Positions 1-11,856 of a stretch of DNA of 64,000 nucleotides are shown here, in pieces. Source of the stretch: Phialocephala subalpina (taxonomy: Eukaryota; Ascomycota; Leotiomycetes; Helotiales; Mollisiaceae); the NCBI GenBank assembly GCA_900073065.1, contig FJOG01000022.1:757047-821046 (forward strand), in the 5' to 3' direction. The first letter of the stretch is position 1. Each line of letters begins with the position of its first letter. A program made the position numbers and the translations under genes. Under the pieces are notes generated by a model. It did not search any database, was not told where the DNA came from, and worked only from the letters and a program-made list of their open reading frames with translations.

Positions 1-334
1 TCGACTTGGATCGCGAAGATCGTCAGAGAATATTACACCCATAATCTTGTTCTAGTATGTTTGGTCCTCCTCATTCCTGACGATATCAATGCTGCCTTCT
101 TGTTTCAGCCTCGCGCAATAGCTCTTGCCGTGACTTGCAGACATAGCTTTTCGATGTTTTATTATTGTATATCATTCTCAAGGGTTTCTGCTAATCATAT
201 TGATCCTCTCAGACATCTACACAGAAGCCACGCCTGTTAGCCCAGCTTGATCGACACCTCCAAATCTTCCATGCGTTGCTAGACATTATTCGAAGTAGGC
301 CCGGCAATTCAGAACGGCAGATACGCAAACCACG

Positions 335-1647
335 ATGGCAGTACATCCAGACCTTCCAGGTGTAGAGATTGTTGTTTGTGTGGATGGCGTTGCTCTTGAA
401 GAATTCGAGGACACCGAGGGAGATGAGTCGATCTCTCGTCAACGTGAGGAGGATGATACAACTCTGACGGTGTCCAAATACATCAAGTCAGTCGCAGATC
501 AGGAATTCGGCATCAAATATACCCTGCAAGACCCTTTCAAGATGGATTGTCCCATACTCGGCGTCACAGTCTTCCTCGATGGGAAGAAAATAATTCAGAT
601 GTTGGCGATGAAGACCGACTACCAGCGTATGGGTAGAAAGTCTCGTCTTGTAGATAGATTGGAGGATGTCAACGAGGACGGCGAAATTATGTTCCGGACT
701 ATTCGATTCTCGAAAGTCGAGACTAGTAAGTCAAACCATCTTTGCGGATCAGTTTTGTTTGACAATAAAAGCACTTGATGACCACGCGTACTCGAGAGTC
801 GAAAAGGACCAAGAGCGTATGCGAAATGTGGGCTGCATTGATGTGGAAATCTGGCGAAAGGAGGGCCAGAGGCGGTCTTCGAGAGTGCCAGACAAAATAA
901 AAGAAGACCTTCAGACGGGTGCAGTACATGAAAAGGCTCTGAAGGGAGAGCCGAAGTATCACGGTATCTCGTAAGTCTGTTTCCACGTCAATGTTTTCGG
1001 TCTCGCCGCCTTGCCTGGACTTTCTGGCTGAACTTGACCTAATTACGCGGAGCAATTTGGTTCGATGAAAGTATGACCTCAAAAGCGGCGACAAAAGTAC
1101 AGGCAAGGCTGGGAGATTGAACTGCTGTTCCATTCAAATCAAAGTCTCTAATGAAACAAGCCTCGGAGATGCAAGGCCCCTACAAACACCTACCGAGAAG
1201 TGGAAAGCACAGGAGTTGGACAAATATCCCATCGCATGTTTTACATTCAAGTACAGATCAGAGTGTAAGTCCTGCCACTCCCCGTCGAGTGATCTCGCTA
1301 ATACAAGGCTCATCCAATAGTGGCCCTGAAGGAGCTTCTGATCATCGAGCGAACCCCAGAACCAGAAGAGTCAACACCGGAAGCCGCAGAACCTATCGAC
1401 CTCGATCAACTCGATGCCGAACAAAAACGCAAGGTGGAGGAGTTCGCTCGGAGTCTTCTGGTATGCCATTCAAAGTTTTCTTGCCCCTCAATCTCCTATC
1501 CTCTTCGGGACATCAACTAATCTACCGCTGCAGTCTGGCTCAAGCCAAGCTACAAGAATCAAACGTGAACGTGATGAAGGTCCTTTCGGCTCAAGCAAAA
1601 AGCCAAGACCTGGAGAGAAGATTACAATTGACCTTACAGACGACTGA
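335..1647 (+). CDS. DUF7918 domain protein
   Basis: This is an uncharacterised fungal protein of the DUF7918 family. No biochemical role is known to me. Five exons fit the frames and splice signals: 335-725, about 799-970 (772 is an alternative acceptor), 1086-1264, 1321-1460 and 1534-1647. They give about 331 residues. The N-terminus opens with the family-typical HPDLPGVEI and CVDGVALEEFED. The central part carries YPIACFTFKYRSE followed by a LLIIERTPEPEES segment, both usual in this family. The last exon is basic (KRERDEG, KKPRP) and ends ITIDLTDD, which looks like a SUMO-interacting or nuclear tail. Donors are GTAAGT or GTATGC type. The middle exon (1086-1264) is the least typical part, so the 971-1085 intron is the weakest join. 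Family assignment is from memory of sequence style; the joins are inferred. Confidence 0.75.
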
Positions 1648-3730
1648 TCAGATATGTGGATTGATGGGACAGGAATGTGTATTATATTTTGTCAGGGTCT
1701 GTGGTTATTGGTAGCTATTTGAGGGTGTTCGAGGGGCAAGATACCATAAATGGAAGGAGCAATTCTTGGAGTTGTAGATGACTAGGGCATATGGCCTCTT
1801 TCAGGCATCATTCCTGACTACCCTTCGGTTCCCAACTCCTTTGAACGCACTTCATTCCGATTTTATTTCTCCATCTCTTTCGCTCTTCTCCCTCCTTCAC
1901 GCCTCCACCTCAACACAAGCGCTCGTGCAAGTCTTCTAAAGGACCAATCTTCAAGTGTAGCGACAGCGACCCGCACTCGAACTCAACACATCATACCCGA
2001 TTTCAGGCACCCTCAGGTTTGAGTTCAAAGCGCTTGCAATCGAGGATTCCCCATCCCGATTCAGAGCCCTGCGAGGCACATCTTGCATTCGAAGAGGCAA
2101 TCATGATGCCGAAGAACATAGACTCGCAACGCCACTTAGCATTACGCAACCTTCTTTCTGGCTTTCCGATGCGTCCCTGTTTGAAATCTGATACAGCTTT
2201 GCGCACTCTGGCAAATAATTCTGCAATCAAAAAGGCAATGGGAGTGTTGATCGAGGATTCGCTTACACTTCCACTTGATCTTCGTCATTGCCATGAGCTC
2301 TGAGGGCTTTCGCATGCTTCACTTCTTTAAAGCTGGATCGCGAACACACATGCCTCAACTTCTTCAAATGAGACGCCAAGACCCTGGCGTGAACCCTGCA
2401 GAAATCGCCAGGGCTCGAAAGAGCAAGTACTGAATGTCAATTCGCGATACATATCGCTCACTGGCCACGTTTCGTCTCCTCAGCGCCTTCAATAACTCTG
2501 CATCGCTCGTTACATCACCAAAATCACCCCTCACTCAACACCACCATTGTTGATATTGACACTCGTCAACAGCCTCGGCGTTCGGGTCGGACACGAAACC
2601 TCGTGATGCAGTGGAGAAAGCCGGAAGCCAAGCGTTCCACTCGTCGTCGACGGACACACGTCCGCGGTTCCGCAATGAAACGATGTCTCCATGGTAACGA
2701 ACGCCTCTTGCCCCTTTTCATCTCTCTCAACCTCGCGCTCGCTGCTCGTGAAGCTCAAATAGATGCTGTCTTTTCTCTTCCGTAGACGAAATCGAAACGC
2801 ATCGAAAACATTTGAAGAGGTCGGGGAAACACGAGGGAATTGACTTCATCACATGCAATATCTGCACCTCTCAATCGAAAACGGCGCGCACGGGAAGAAC
2901 AATGTCCAATCCGCTCGTTCCACGACAGGAAACATGCACGTCCCACTGGGGAGAGGCCATCAGCTTGAGCGATTCGGTCTGGGCTGAGCTGAAGATGCTG
3001 GGATGCTTCTCCACAGGTTTTTGCTGATCGCTGGATGAGGCTGGAGAGAGGTGCGTTTTTGATGCATGCATCATGCTTGTGGTGCAGCGAGGAGCTGCAT
3101 CTTCAAGGTTGGTTGCCCATAGAGCTTCATGAGTCGGAGAAAGAGTCGGGAAATGCCCAGCGGTGAGAGGATGAAAGATCTGAGGAGATGCAATGGTTGT
3201 CGGATTGTGTTTCCGAGATGTGATGGGGGGACAGAAGGCCACACAAGAGGTTGGTTGTGTTTCGGTGTGAGGAAATGTCAGAGGTTGGTGTGGTGCCATG
3301 TCGAATCGCCTTGGCTGCCAATCGAGGGGCAGGTCATTTATTATAGTCGGTGAAGTGAGTTTCCACTCGATTGCAGTGTCATGTCGTGACCTCATGGTTG
3401 CAGCTCGTTCAGGGGAGGTTGGGAGCTTTGAAGGTGGTTGTCTTCCTTGTTGCATCTCGAGCTCCACGCCAGCTCAATCTTGGGCATGTGCATCATCTCC
3501 ACCCCAACGGCACAACACGAATGATGGAGACCTCAGGCCAAATTGGATAATACACCCGCCGCATTCGATCTTGCCCTAATTTACAATATCAGCAATTCTC
3601 CCAATCACGTTTATTTCTCTCGTATTTCTCTTGTACCTTTTTCGTGATCTGGCCAATGATACGCGTTAATTCTACCAGCCCCCCTAGCTACAGCACAGAC
3701 CAATTTAGACCTTTTTAGCTCCACAAAATG
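1648..3730. other. intergenic, no gene recognised
   Basis: Short open frames occur on both strands, the longest being about 198 codons on the minus strand at 2871-3467. None has recognisable domains, conserved composition or convincing splice structure. The CT-rich part after about 3580 looks like promoter and leader sequence of the HEX1 gene downstream. Confidence 0.5.
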
Positions 3731-4028
3731 TAAACAAAGCCAACAGGGGACAACAACAAGCCACCGCTTATTTCTTGCAGTCGCTCGCCCACAAGTCCAA
3801 TCCCCTCTCTTCCTCCTTCACCCTCAATTCTTCCATCTACACAACCACAAACTCTCAACCCACAACACCACAACTCTCATCCACCTTTCCATCTCTTCAA
3901 CCTGAAAGATCGAGTCAAGAAGCGCTCGCACGCTTTCTTCCCTCACCTTCTTTCAATAGAAGCAAGAGACCCCTTCTTGTCTTCCTTTCGGCACGTCGAA
4001 AGGCATTCGAGAAGAGTTCTCGCCCTGA

Positions 4029-5846
4029 AAGGTCGTCAATCTGGACTTTGACGCCCGAGTACCGATCCCCTTCAGCGTTTTCCCATCGTCGTACCGGAGC
4101 GACGAGCAGCAGACAACCACCCAGACTCACGTCGAGGGTGAAATCAAGCTCCCCCAGGCCCCATCGCGCGTCGGACGGGACGGTCAACACGCTTCGCAGA
4201 CCTCAATCAACCTCCCTCCTCCCCAAGACAGCCGATTCCAGGGCGAAGAGGTAGTTCATATCACCCGCGAAGAGGAGCATCACCACCGTCCGAGCCGCAG
4301 AGAAGACATCTACATCCGGGACGAAAGAAGGTACGTGAGAGTATTTTGATATCGACAGCGTGTTCTGTGTCGATCTGTCCCTCTGCCACCACAGCTCTCC
4401 CAACAAATCTGCAGCGATTGTTTTCGTGTGGCTTTGCGTTGCCAGCCAGCTGGCCAATCCTCAGAAAGGGTCAAATTACGCGTCCAAGCGCCTGATTCAG
4501 ACAGGGGAGCTTGATTCGATTTTTCCACTCCTTTCTTTTTAGTTTGTTGACACAGTAACCTGCCGGGTCACACCGACACATTTCTTCAACCTGCAGTCGT
4601 CTAACCTCTCTCTTCTTTAGACCTACCACATCCCAAACCCAACAACAAACATCTACCCACGTCGACTTCGAAGTACCCAACCACCGCCGCAACTACAAGA
4701 CCCATTACAACGTTGACATCGAACCTGCTCGCCCTCAACGCCGACAATACGCAGATACTGAGATCGATATCGTCGAGCGCGAATACCGATCCCGTGTCCA
4801 GCCAAGCTACCGTGAGGAGTTCCAAGCCACCGGTACCACTGTAGACCCCCCTCGCTTCCAACCTTCACACCGCGAAGAAGTTCGTGTCAGCGGCACCACC
4901 GTCGACCCTCCTTCCCGTCCTCGATCAGAGTTCCGTGAGGAGATTCGTGTCAGCGGTTCCACTGTTGACCCTCCCTCTGTCCGCAAGCCAATCCGAGAAC
5001 AGTCCCACTTCACTGAAGAGACCGTCGACCCTCCCCGTTACCCAACACAATCTATCCGTGAAGAAGTTCGCGTCTCTTCCGAGACCGTAGATCCTCCTCG
5101 TTTCCCCAAAGCCAATATGGGTTACTACGATGAAGATGGTAAGTCAATCTCATCAATTCCTACACCACCCCCAGCCTAAATGTGCTAGGTAACTACCACT
5201 CCTTCCGTCACGGCCTTCACCGTGCCGCTGACAAGGTCCTTGGTCGTCATCATCATCATCATCACGTTGACCGGGAAGAGATTGACATTACAATTGCAGG
5301 CCCTTCCGCCGCTCCTGCTCCTGCTCGCTCGTCCGGCGCCGAACCAGCCTACACTCCCAACACTGTCACCATCCCCACCCACCACATCCGTCTCGGCGAT
5401 CTCTTGATCCTTCAAGGTCGTCCTTGCCAAGTCATTCGCATTACCACCTCTGCTGCTACTGGTCAACACCGATACTTGGGTGTCGATCTCTTCACCAAGC
5501 AATTGCATGAAGAGTCCTCATTCATCTCGAACCCAAGCCCAAGTGTTGTCGTCCAGACCATGCTCGGCCCTGTCTTCAAGCAATACCGAGTCCTTGATCT
5601 CCAAGATGGTGTTGGTAAGTTTCATACCCTCTCCCTAGTATTCACCTCTAACATGCTGTAGTCGTCGCTATGACCGAGACCGGTGATGTCAAGCAAAACC
5701 TTCCCGTCATCGACCAATCCGACCTCTGGGGCCGTCTGACCAAGGCATTCGAGTCTGGCCGTGGCTCCGTCCGTGTCCTCGTCATCTCCGACCAAGGCCG
5801 TGAGCTCGCCGTCGACATGAAGACCATCCATGGTTCTCGTCTGTAA
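4029..5846 (+). CDS. hex1: HEX1, Woronin body major protein
   Basis: HEX1 self-assembles into the crystalline core of Woronin bodies, peroxisome-derived organelles that plug septal pores after wounding. The eIF5A-like fold is encoded by 5189-5614 and 5662-5846. Visible motifs include HHIRLGDLLILQGRPCQVI, HRYLGVDLFTKQL and the C-terminal peroxisomal signal SRL. The first ATG is at 5117 (MGYYDEDG); exon 5117-5138 joins 5189 through a GTAAGT intron and gives a 210-residue short form. Upstream, 4621-5116 is open in the same frame and codes five REE...VDPP repeats. It joins in frame, across intron 4331-4620, to an open segment from about 4029 to 4330. The long form is therefore probably real, but no ATG exists between 3731 and 5116, so its start is unknown. 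The start given here is only the edge of the open frame. A histidine run (six His) sits near the start of the core. Confidence 0.9.
4811..5098 (+). repeat. five-fold peptide repeat in HEX1 N-terminal extension
   Basis: Five in-frame units start at 4811, 4871, 4934, 4994 and 5057, so the period is 60 or 63 bases. The core of each unit is 14 residues: REEFQATGTTVDPP, REEVRVSGTTVDPP, REEIRVSGSTVDPP, REQSHFTEETVDPP and REEVRVSSETVDPP. Protein-level conservation with synonymous changes (GTAGAC against GTCGAC, for example) supports translation of this stretch despite the absence of an upstream ATG. Confidence 0.85.
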
Positions 5847-7099
5847 AGCATTTTCCTCTCACTTCATTGTCCTTACATAGCGCATTGTGATTTGACGGCG
5901 GAAGATACGATACATACAGTCGCAGAAAAAATGGAATGGAACTCTGGTCTCATCGTCTGGTGCACTTGGTGCAGGAAACTACAAATTGTTTATTGGTGGA
6001 TCTGGATGGATGGAGTTGCATAATGATGGATAGTTTCGTGGATTCGTTTCGTGCTTGCGGTCTGACTCTTTCTCTCTTCGTCCTCGGATACATGGCTCGA
6101 TTCTTTGCTCTGAAGGTTACCTTCTTGGTCGGTGCATCCTGCACTCTTGGGTATGGTTGATGCCTGACTTTGAGGAGGAGATTGGATGGTTTAGATGAGG
6201 GTGGTGTGGTCTGAGGTTCGATGGAGTAGAAAATGCTTTTTCCTTTCTGTATTGTAGATAGGAGGGTAGATGAGTGGATTGAATGCATGGAGGTGAAAAT
6301 TACTTTGTTGTGCCTTGATGATCTTGGTGATGGTCTCGTCGCGTTGATTTAAAGTATGCCAGAAGCAAGTGCTTCTTGGACTTGACGAAACATTGAGGGG
6401 CAAGTGTGCACATATTTTCCACTGGAATGCATCTTATCTTCAATTCTGAGTTCTCCTTCCCTGGAATGTTGACAGGAATGTTTACATCTGCAAGACAGGC
6501 ATTCCCGGTCAATCCCTTGAAACCAAACTTCCGTCTTCCCGCCGGCTCGGCCCGCCTCCCAAACCTGGTTTACTGTTATTCATGCGTTCTAACATCCCTT
6601 TCCTCACACATCATTCTTGTTCTTGCACTGAATCATTCGAAGGCTTGTTTTCGCAACTATATTATCGTCTTTTATTTTTCTGTAATATCTTTTGGTTTCT
6701 AACCAAAGATACGAGCAAGCTAAGATATTTACCTCGATACTCTGTTGTTCTATGACATTAACTCGTCTTTCATCGCCATCCCATACACGCGCTGTTAAAA
6801 TTGCTGTCTCTGATAACTTCATTTCCCTCCTCTATCTCCTTCATCCACACTTCCTTCTTCAATCTTCAAGGCCGGCTAGCCTAGTCTTCGTTGCAACTCT
6901 TATCCCCTTCCCATCTAGAGTTCTCTCTGCCACGTCAAGTGACGGAAAGAGACACTAGACACCGTCATTCTTAAACCCGCTCGTCATATTCCCCCTTGTT
7001 TCCTTACTATACAATACTCGGATTATGCGCTATGCTTTATTAGCTTGCAAGAGTTCTCAGCCTAGGTGCCTAGATTTCAAGGGATGAAGTGGGGCGGAG
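5847..7099. other. intergenic, no gene recognised
   Basis: This contains the HEX1 3' region and AT-rich spacer. Open frames of up to about 110 codons on both strands lack recognisable features. Confidence 0.5.
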
Positions 7100-8182
7100 T
7101 GAGAATAACGTTCTGAGTGAGGCTCGTGCATGTGGAGTTTGGAGGCCAAACCTTGTTTTGGCAAGGACCCAACGCGTCCTAATGAGGCAAAGTCCATTTT
7201 CGAGAGTATGAAATCCAGCAGATGCGTGTGCGTCTTGGGCTATATCTGGTCTTGTTATTGGCTGAGTTTTGTTGTTGGAGTTCCGAGAATGGTAGCTCAA
7301 CCGCAAATTTGGAGGCCGGACAAAATGTGAAAAAAACACGCAAACGCGAAATTGCGCGAGGCTGCCCAATGGTGTGTGTTTTTGAGGGTTGAAAATTCAG
7401 TAGTAGCAGGTGTGTGTTGAGCTATTTCTGGTCTTGTGATTGGTTGGATCTTAATATGTTGCAGCCTACCAAAAGCGAAGTTTGGAGGCCAAAATTGTCC
7501 TCACCGAGTAGTTGCTACTTGAAAGCACCAATAGATGCGTTCTTGAGAGTATGAAATCCAGAAATGCATAACGTGCGTTGGACTGTGTGTGGTTTTGTGA
7601 TTGGTTGATTCTTTTAGCTGTGTGTCATAGGTGGTTTGAGAACGAGCCGCAAGTTTGGAGGCCGAACGATTTGTGGACTACATGGTGAACAATCCACCCT
7701 CCAATAGTATGCGTTCTTTAGAGTTGAAAATCCAGCAGATGCATGTGTGTGTTGGGCTATGTGTGGTGTTTTCATTGGTTTATTTGTTTGTATGTGAGGC
7801 TGGATGGTTTGAGAGCGAAACCGGGAGTTTGGAGGCCGTTTGGATTCCACCATTTTCTGTTGTCGGAACCTGGATGTCCAATGGTATGCGTTTCTGAGGG
7901 TTGGAAACTCAGTAGATGCAGGTGTGTATTAAGCTATTTCTGGTGTTGTGATTGGTTCGCTGCAAGGGACTTTGGTATGTTGATGAGGCAGTGCTTCAGC
8001 CGCAAATTTGGAGGCCGTTTGAATGTTTGCCACCTTTGTGGAATACTAAGACATCTCCAATAGCATGCGTTTCCGAGAGTTGGAAATTTGGATTTGCATT
8101 GTGCTCCCTTTGTTATATCGGGTTTTGTTATTGGCTGACTTTTGATGTGTTGGCAGGTCCTTCCCATCGGTCGTACGTAGCC
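7100..8182. repeat. six tandem ~173 bp repeats with phased ATTGG boxes
   Basis: The decamer TTTGGAGGCC recurs at 7138, 7308, 7481, 7654, 7828 and 8007, giving periods of 170, 173, 173, 174 and 179 bases. Each unit also carries, in the same order, a GCGTT...GAG.GT.GAAA block, a GTGTGT...GCTAT block and an ATTGG box. The ATTGG boxes lie at 7257, 7439, 7600, 7774, 7951 and 8130, that is 119-131 bases after the decamer. Units are diverged, roughly 60-75% alike by eye. On the minus strand several units translate to similar peptides (PPNLRL, HASAGF.TL), which follows from the repetition and is not evidence of a gene. Confidence 0.85.
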
Positions 8183-8448
8183 TTGGCTTCGACACTCACC
8201 AGAACTTCTCATCCTCCACACTCTTATGCTTCTTATCAATTCCTTCTTTCAAGCCTCACCTACATTTCAGGTTTCGCTGGACCAACTCTGTCGTCGTCTT
8301 TTGGCAGCCTCGTCGCGACTGTTCCTTCGGTGAGCGCAACGGGCGCAGCTCTGCACATCGTGTTCAGGCAAATTGCAGTCGCAGGGCAACTTGCTCGGAT
8401 TTTCAGCCGTTGGCGTGTTCTGATTTGAAGGCCTAGCGGGAATTTCGA

Positions 8449-10530
8449 ATGCGCTGTCTTGATTCTATTTCGTCAAGCTTAAGCCAACATCTGTCGATGT
8501 CAAGATGCAACACCTGCTGGAATCTCGAATGGAACCCTGACTGGGAAAATGCTTATCACCTCCAAGATACAGAGCAAATTGAGAAGTCTGCTCTGGAAGG
8601 ATGCGCTCCTTGTGCAATGCTCCATGAAGGGGCGCTGATAGCAAGCACAAGAATGGCCCAAGAAATATTAAAAGTGTCCATTTACATTCCTTCGCACCCA
8701 AGCTGGAGCGATGAGCCCATATCTGTAGATTATTCTAGTGCAGACAGGAGAATCCGCCTCCAATTCTACACCCATCTCAGTGAGTACAGATGTTCCCTCT
8801 CTTTTCTCTTATCAACCTTACCAGTTCACAGAATGCTGACAATTCTCTTAGACGAGCCTATAGTATGGCCTATAGGACCAGCCAGAACTATACCGATGGA
8901 TCCACTATCAAAAGATCGTTTTCGCCTCGCTTCCCAATGGCTCGAAGACTGTGTAGCGGCAGTGGGATCGCATATGCAATGTAAACCATGGAATTCGACA
9001 CCACTGCCCACTCGTGTCCTTCACGTCGGATCTAAGAACACAGATCCAGTGTTGCATGTCAGCAACGGGAAGCATGCGCGATATGCCTGCTTGAGTTATG
9101 TGTGGGGTCAGAGCTTGCCTATGGTAACAACTCGAGCTTCCTTAGAGTCTCACACAAAATGTTTGCCTTTCTCGACACTTCCGCAAACATTCAAGGACGC
9201 AATCCTTGTCACTAGAGCTCTAGGTATATCTTACCTCTGGATTGACGCCTTGTGTATCATCCAAGATTCACCGGAAGACTGGGCCCACGAAGCAGAGAGA
9301 ATCTGCGGCGTATTTCGAAACTCCTATGTCAGTATCGCAGCTGAAGCAGCTACAGACAGTTCCAGTGGCTTTCTTATCCCTGGTCCTGAAACTTGGACAA
9401 AATCATGCCCAGGAAAAGAGAGCGACACTGACACCGTCCATATACGATTGCGTCCAGAGCGTGCGAAAACCGAGATTTCACATAACAGAAAGAGAGGCCA
9501 TCGCAGTAAGCTTTCAACTCGCGGGTGGGTTCTTCAAGAGCGTTTGTTGGCACCTCGTACTCTGTTCTTTGCAACAGACGACATGGCCTGGGGCTGCATG
9601 TCTCAAGAGTGTTGTGAATGTACTATTGCTAGTACGTCAGATGCACCTTTCTTTGATAAGCTTAGAGCTGGTTCTAGGCATACCTGGATAGAGTTAGTGA
9701 CAGAATTTACCACACGCGATCTCACAGTCTCTACTGATAGACTTGCAGCTATTGCAGGCCTGGCTGCTGCAAGGGATACTTTGATAGACGGCACTTCATA
9801 CATTTGTGGCTTATGGAGGAGCGACCTTCTACGTCAATTGATGTGGCATCATTCTATCGGCTATGAGCGACCTGGAAGAACTAGTCAAAGGCATTCGTCT
9901 TACATCGCTCCGACCTGGTCTTGGGCATCTATCACGGGAACGGTAGATTACCGGGGTTTAACGAACTCTTATAGCCTCCAGCCTAGGGAGGACTTCCGTG
10001 TCCTAGATGTTGATCTCTGCCTCGCAAGCCACAATCGGTATGGTGCAGCAAGCAAAGCATCCCTGCTCGTCTCCGGTCTCGTTGCCCAACTCAAAGCACG
10101 CAACGACACTCCATTTCAGAGTGAACCTTTCACCACCGGAAGCAAGTATGCTAAATTGGATATAGTACCACCCGCAAGATGGCGAGACGCTGTAATGGGC
10201 GCTGTTGAGATTTATCCAGACGTTCATGAACCTGGGCTGATCGGCGGTCAAGAAGAAGTATTCTCAGAGCTTTGTCCCGAGTTCCATGACGTGGACCAAC
10301 TTTTTTGGGTGGTTGTTAGTCACCAGACTTTCAGACACCCGAGGGGTGTAGAACGATACTATTCAAGTCATGGCTTGGTACTCAGGAGGTCTGAGATAGA
10401 GAAGGGTTGCTACCAGAGGATTGGGTATGGAATTTGTCATTATCTTGGATCCGGTGAAGATCAGCTGCTACCTACCGAACCTATGAGGAGTGATGATGCT
10501 ACCGATATAAAGCAGCTTAGGATCATCTGA
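8449..10530 (+). CDS. HET domain (heterokaryon incompatibility) protein
   Basis: HET-domain proteins trigger incompatibility or cell-death responses in filamentous fungi. The domain runs from about residue 211 to 365 of the unspliced frame. It begins YACLSYVWG, continues LPQTFKDAILVTRALGISYL and WIDALCIIQDSPEDW, then VFRNSYVSIAAEAA, and closes at RGWVLQERLLAPRTLFF. The frame is open throughout (693 codons). However, 8780-8851 has a GTGAGT donor, a GCTGAC branch site and a TTAG acceptor, and is 72 bases long. Removing it keeps the frame and gives about 669 residues. The N-terminal half has a CNTCWNLEW motif typical of HET proteins, so the second ATG at 8497 (MSRCNTCW) is an equally good start. 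No NACHT, NB-ARC or WD40 partner domain is visible. The C-terminal half has no other domain I recognise. Confidence 0.9.
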   Translation: MRCLDSISSSLSQHLSMSRCNTCWNLEWNPDWENAYHLQDTEQIEKSALEGCAPCAMLHEGALIASTRMAQEILKVSIYIPSHPSWSDEPISVDYSSADRRIRLQFYTHLSEYRCSLSFLLSTLPVHRMLTILLDEPIVWPIGPARTIPMDPLSKDRFRLASQWLEDCVAAVGSHMQCKPWNSTPLPTRVLHVGSKNTDPVLHVSNGKHARYACLSYVWGQSLPMVTTRASLESHTKCLPFSTLPQTFKDAILVTRALGISYLWIDALCIIQDSPEDWAHEAERICGVFRNSYVSIAAEAATDSSSGFLIPGPETWTKSCPGKESDTDTVHIRLRPERAKTEISHNRKRGHRSKLSTRGWVLQERLLAPRTLFFATDDMAWGCMSQECCECTIASTSDAPFFDKLRAGSRHTWIELVTEFTTRDLTVSTDRLAAIAGLAAARDTLIDGTSYICGLWRSDLLRQLMWHHSIGYERPGRTSQRHSSYIAPTWSWASITGTVDYRGLTNSYSLQPREDFRVLDVDLCLASHNRYGAASKASLLVSGLVAQLKARNDTPFQSEPFTTGSKYAKLDIVPPARWRDAVMGAVEIYPDVHEPGLIGGQEEVFSELCPEFHDVDQLFWVVVSHQTFRHPRGVERYYSSHGLVLRRSEIEKGCYQRIGYGICHYLGSGEDQLLPTEPMRSDDATDIKQLRII

Positions 10531-11856
10531 AAATCTACCTGTTTCTACACGGGGCTATCATTCTGGGGAGCATCAAAGTTCATTCCCTAGACTGAGTCCG
10601 ATTTCGACAAGAGGCTGTGGCTTGGAAAACGTCTTCAAGCGTCACTACTTTGCATCTCTCAACAACCATCACAACTGTTTGTCATACAAATATTTAGAGT
10701 AGATACGGACTGGCTACAACTTCTTTCATCTTTCCTAGACCGATCTGCATGGAGGCAAGCTCTCGACTTTAGCGTGTGGATGCTGCAAAGGAATGCATTT
10801 CAAAACCAGGCCGTTGAGTTGGGAAGCATAGCGCTCGAAATTCTTTTGTCGAGGCGTACATGTCTCCCTGAGTGTATGACTGTTGCTGGAAGGCCTTTTT
10901 CGATTTTGAGACTTGGTTCTCTTGTTGTCTATGAAGCTTGGCTTTTGGTTTATTTATTTTCTTCTTATTTGTATCTTGTGGATGTGCATGAATATAATGC
11001 TTTGCTTAGCCATCTGACCTCGTTGCGGTAAGCCCCTTTCCACTTTATTCTAATTCGTCTTGGCAGAAGTTGAGGATATGGGAAATCCTAGGGTGATGTT
11101 GACCTTCAAGGTCACTTCACGCAGTGGAAAGGTCCCCATTAGAGGCCCGAAGGGGTATTGTGCTCGATCAGGATCTGCCATTTTTCATGCAAGTCTTCTA
11201 CCATTTCCGCAACTTCGCAGACTCTTGCACTTCTTGTCCCATGCTCTCAACTTCACGTACCCATCAAATTCTCTAGCTGCTGCAATAAGAGCCTCTATCA
11301 ACATTAGGCTTCATTTGCTCAGCTCATCGCCGCGTGACATTGAGTGTCCAACAATAATCGTCCGTTCTATACACAATTTTCCATTCCTCATTTGAGATCT
11401 TTTTCCTTCCGAGTACTCTTCTACTCCTTTCTTCTCTCAGCACAGCACGATCTCTTTCCCTCACCGCGGGATAGGAGTAACGGAACCGGTCATCTGAGTG
11501 CAGTACTTTGGAGACGAGAGCATAAGCCTTGCCTGCTTTCGTTGGGAGAAGGACACGCATGTTATACATAAGAACGGGTACGCCCCTTCCTATTCCAACG
11601 TTAGTCGATGTGTGACCAATCTTCGGCAGAACGAAGCTTTCTTGGAAGGGGGGGTGCGGCGGGGGATGGTGGACACACCGTGTAGAGCTTGAACATTGTA
11701 CCTTGCTGAAAAACGTCTTTCCTGCCGTTAAGGCTACTCAAGTGATCTATGACTTGGTGTGGCGCTCAAGCGAGCGGGAGATCACCTTCAACTACTCCTC
11801 TTCCGTCTTCTATCTGAGTTTGATACTCATATCGACATGAGCTGAATGGCGATTCG
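10531..11856. other. intergenic, no gene recognised
   Basis: No open frame longer than about 110 codons and no conserved features were seen. The end lies against the 3' end of the minus-strand gene that follows. Confidence 0.5.

Noticed and set aside
2871..3467. 198-codon minus-strand open frame
   Set aside because: No domain, no conserved composition, His/Thr/Ser/Pro-biased as expected of chance frames in this base composition, and no splice context.
7655..8428. Overlapping plus- and minus-strand frames in the 173 bp array
   Set aside because: Similar peptides recur only because the DNA repeats. Frames change between units and units are not a constant multiple of three.
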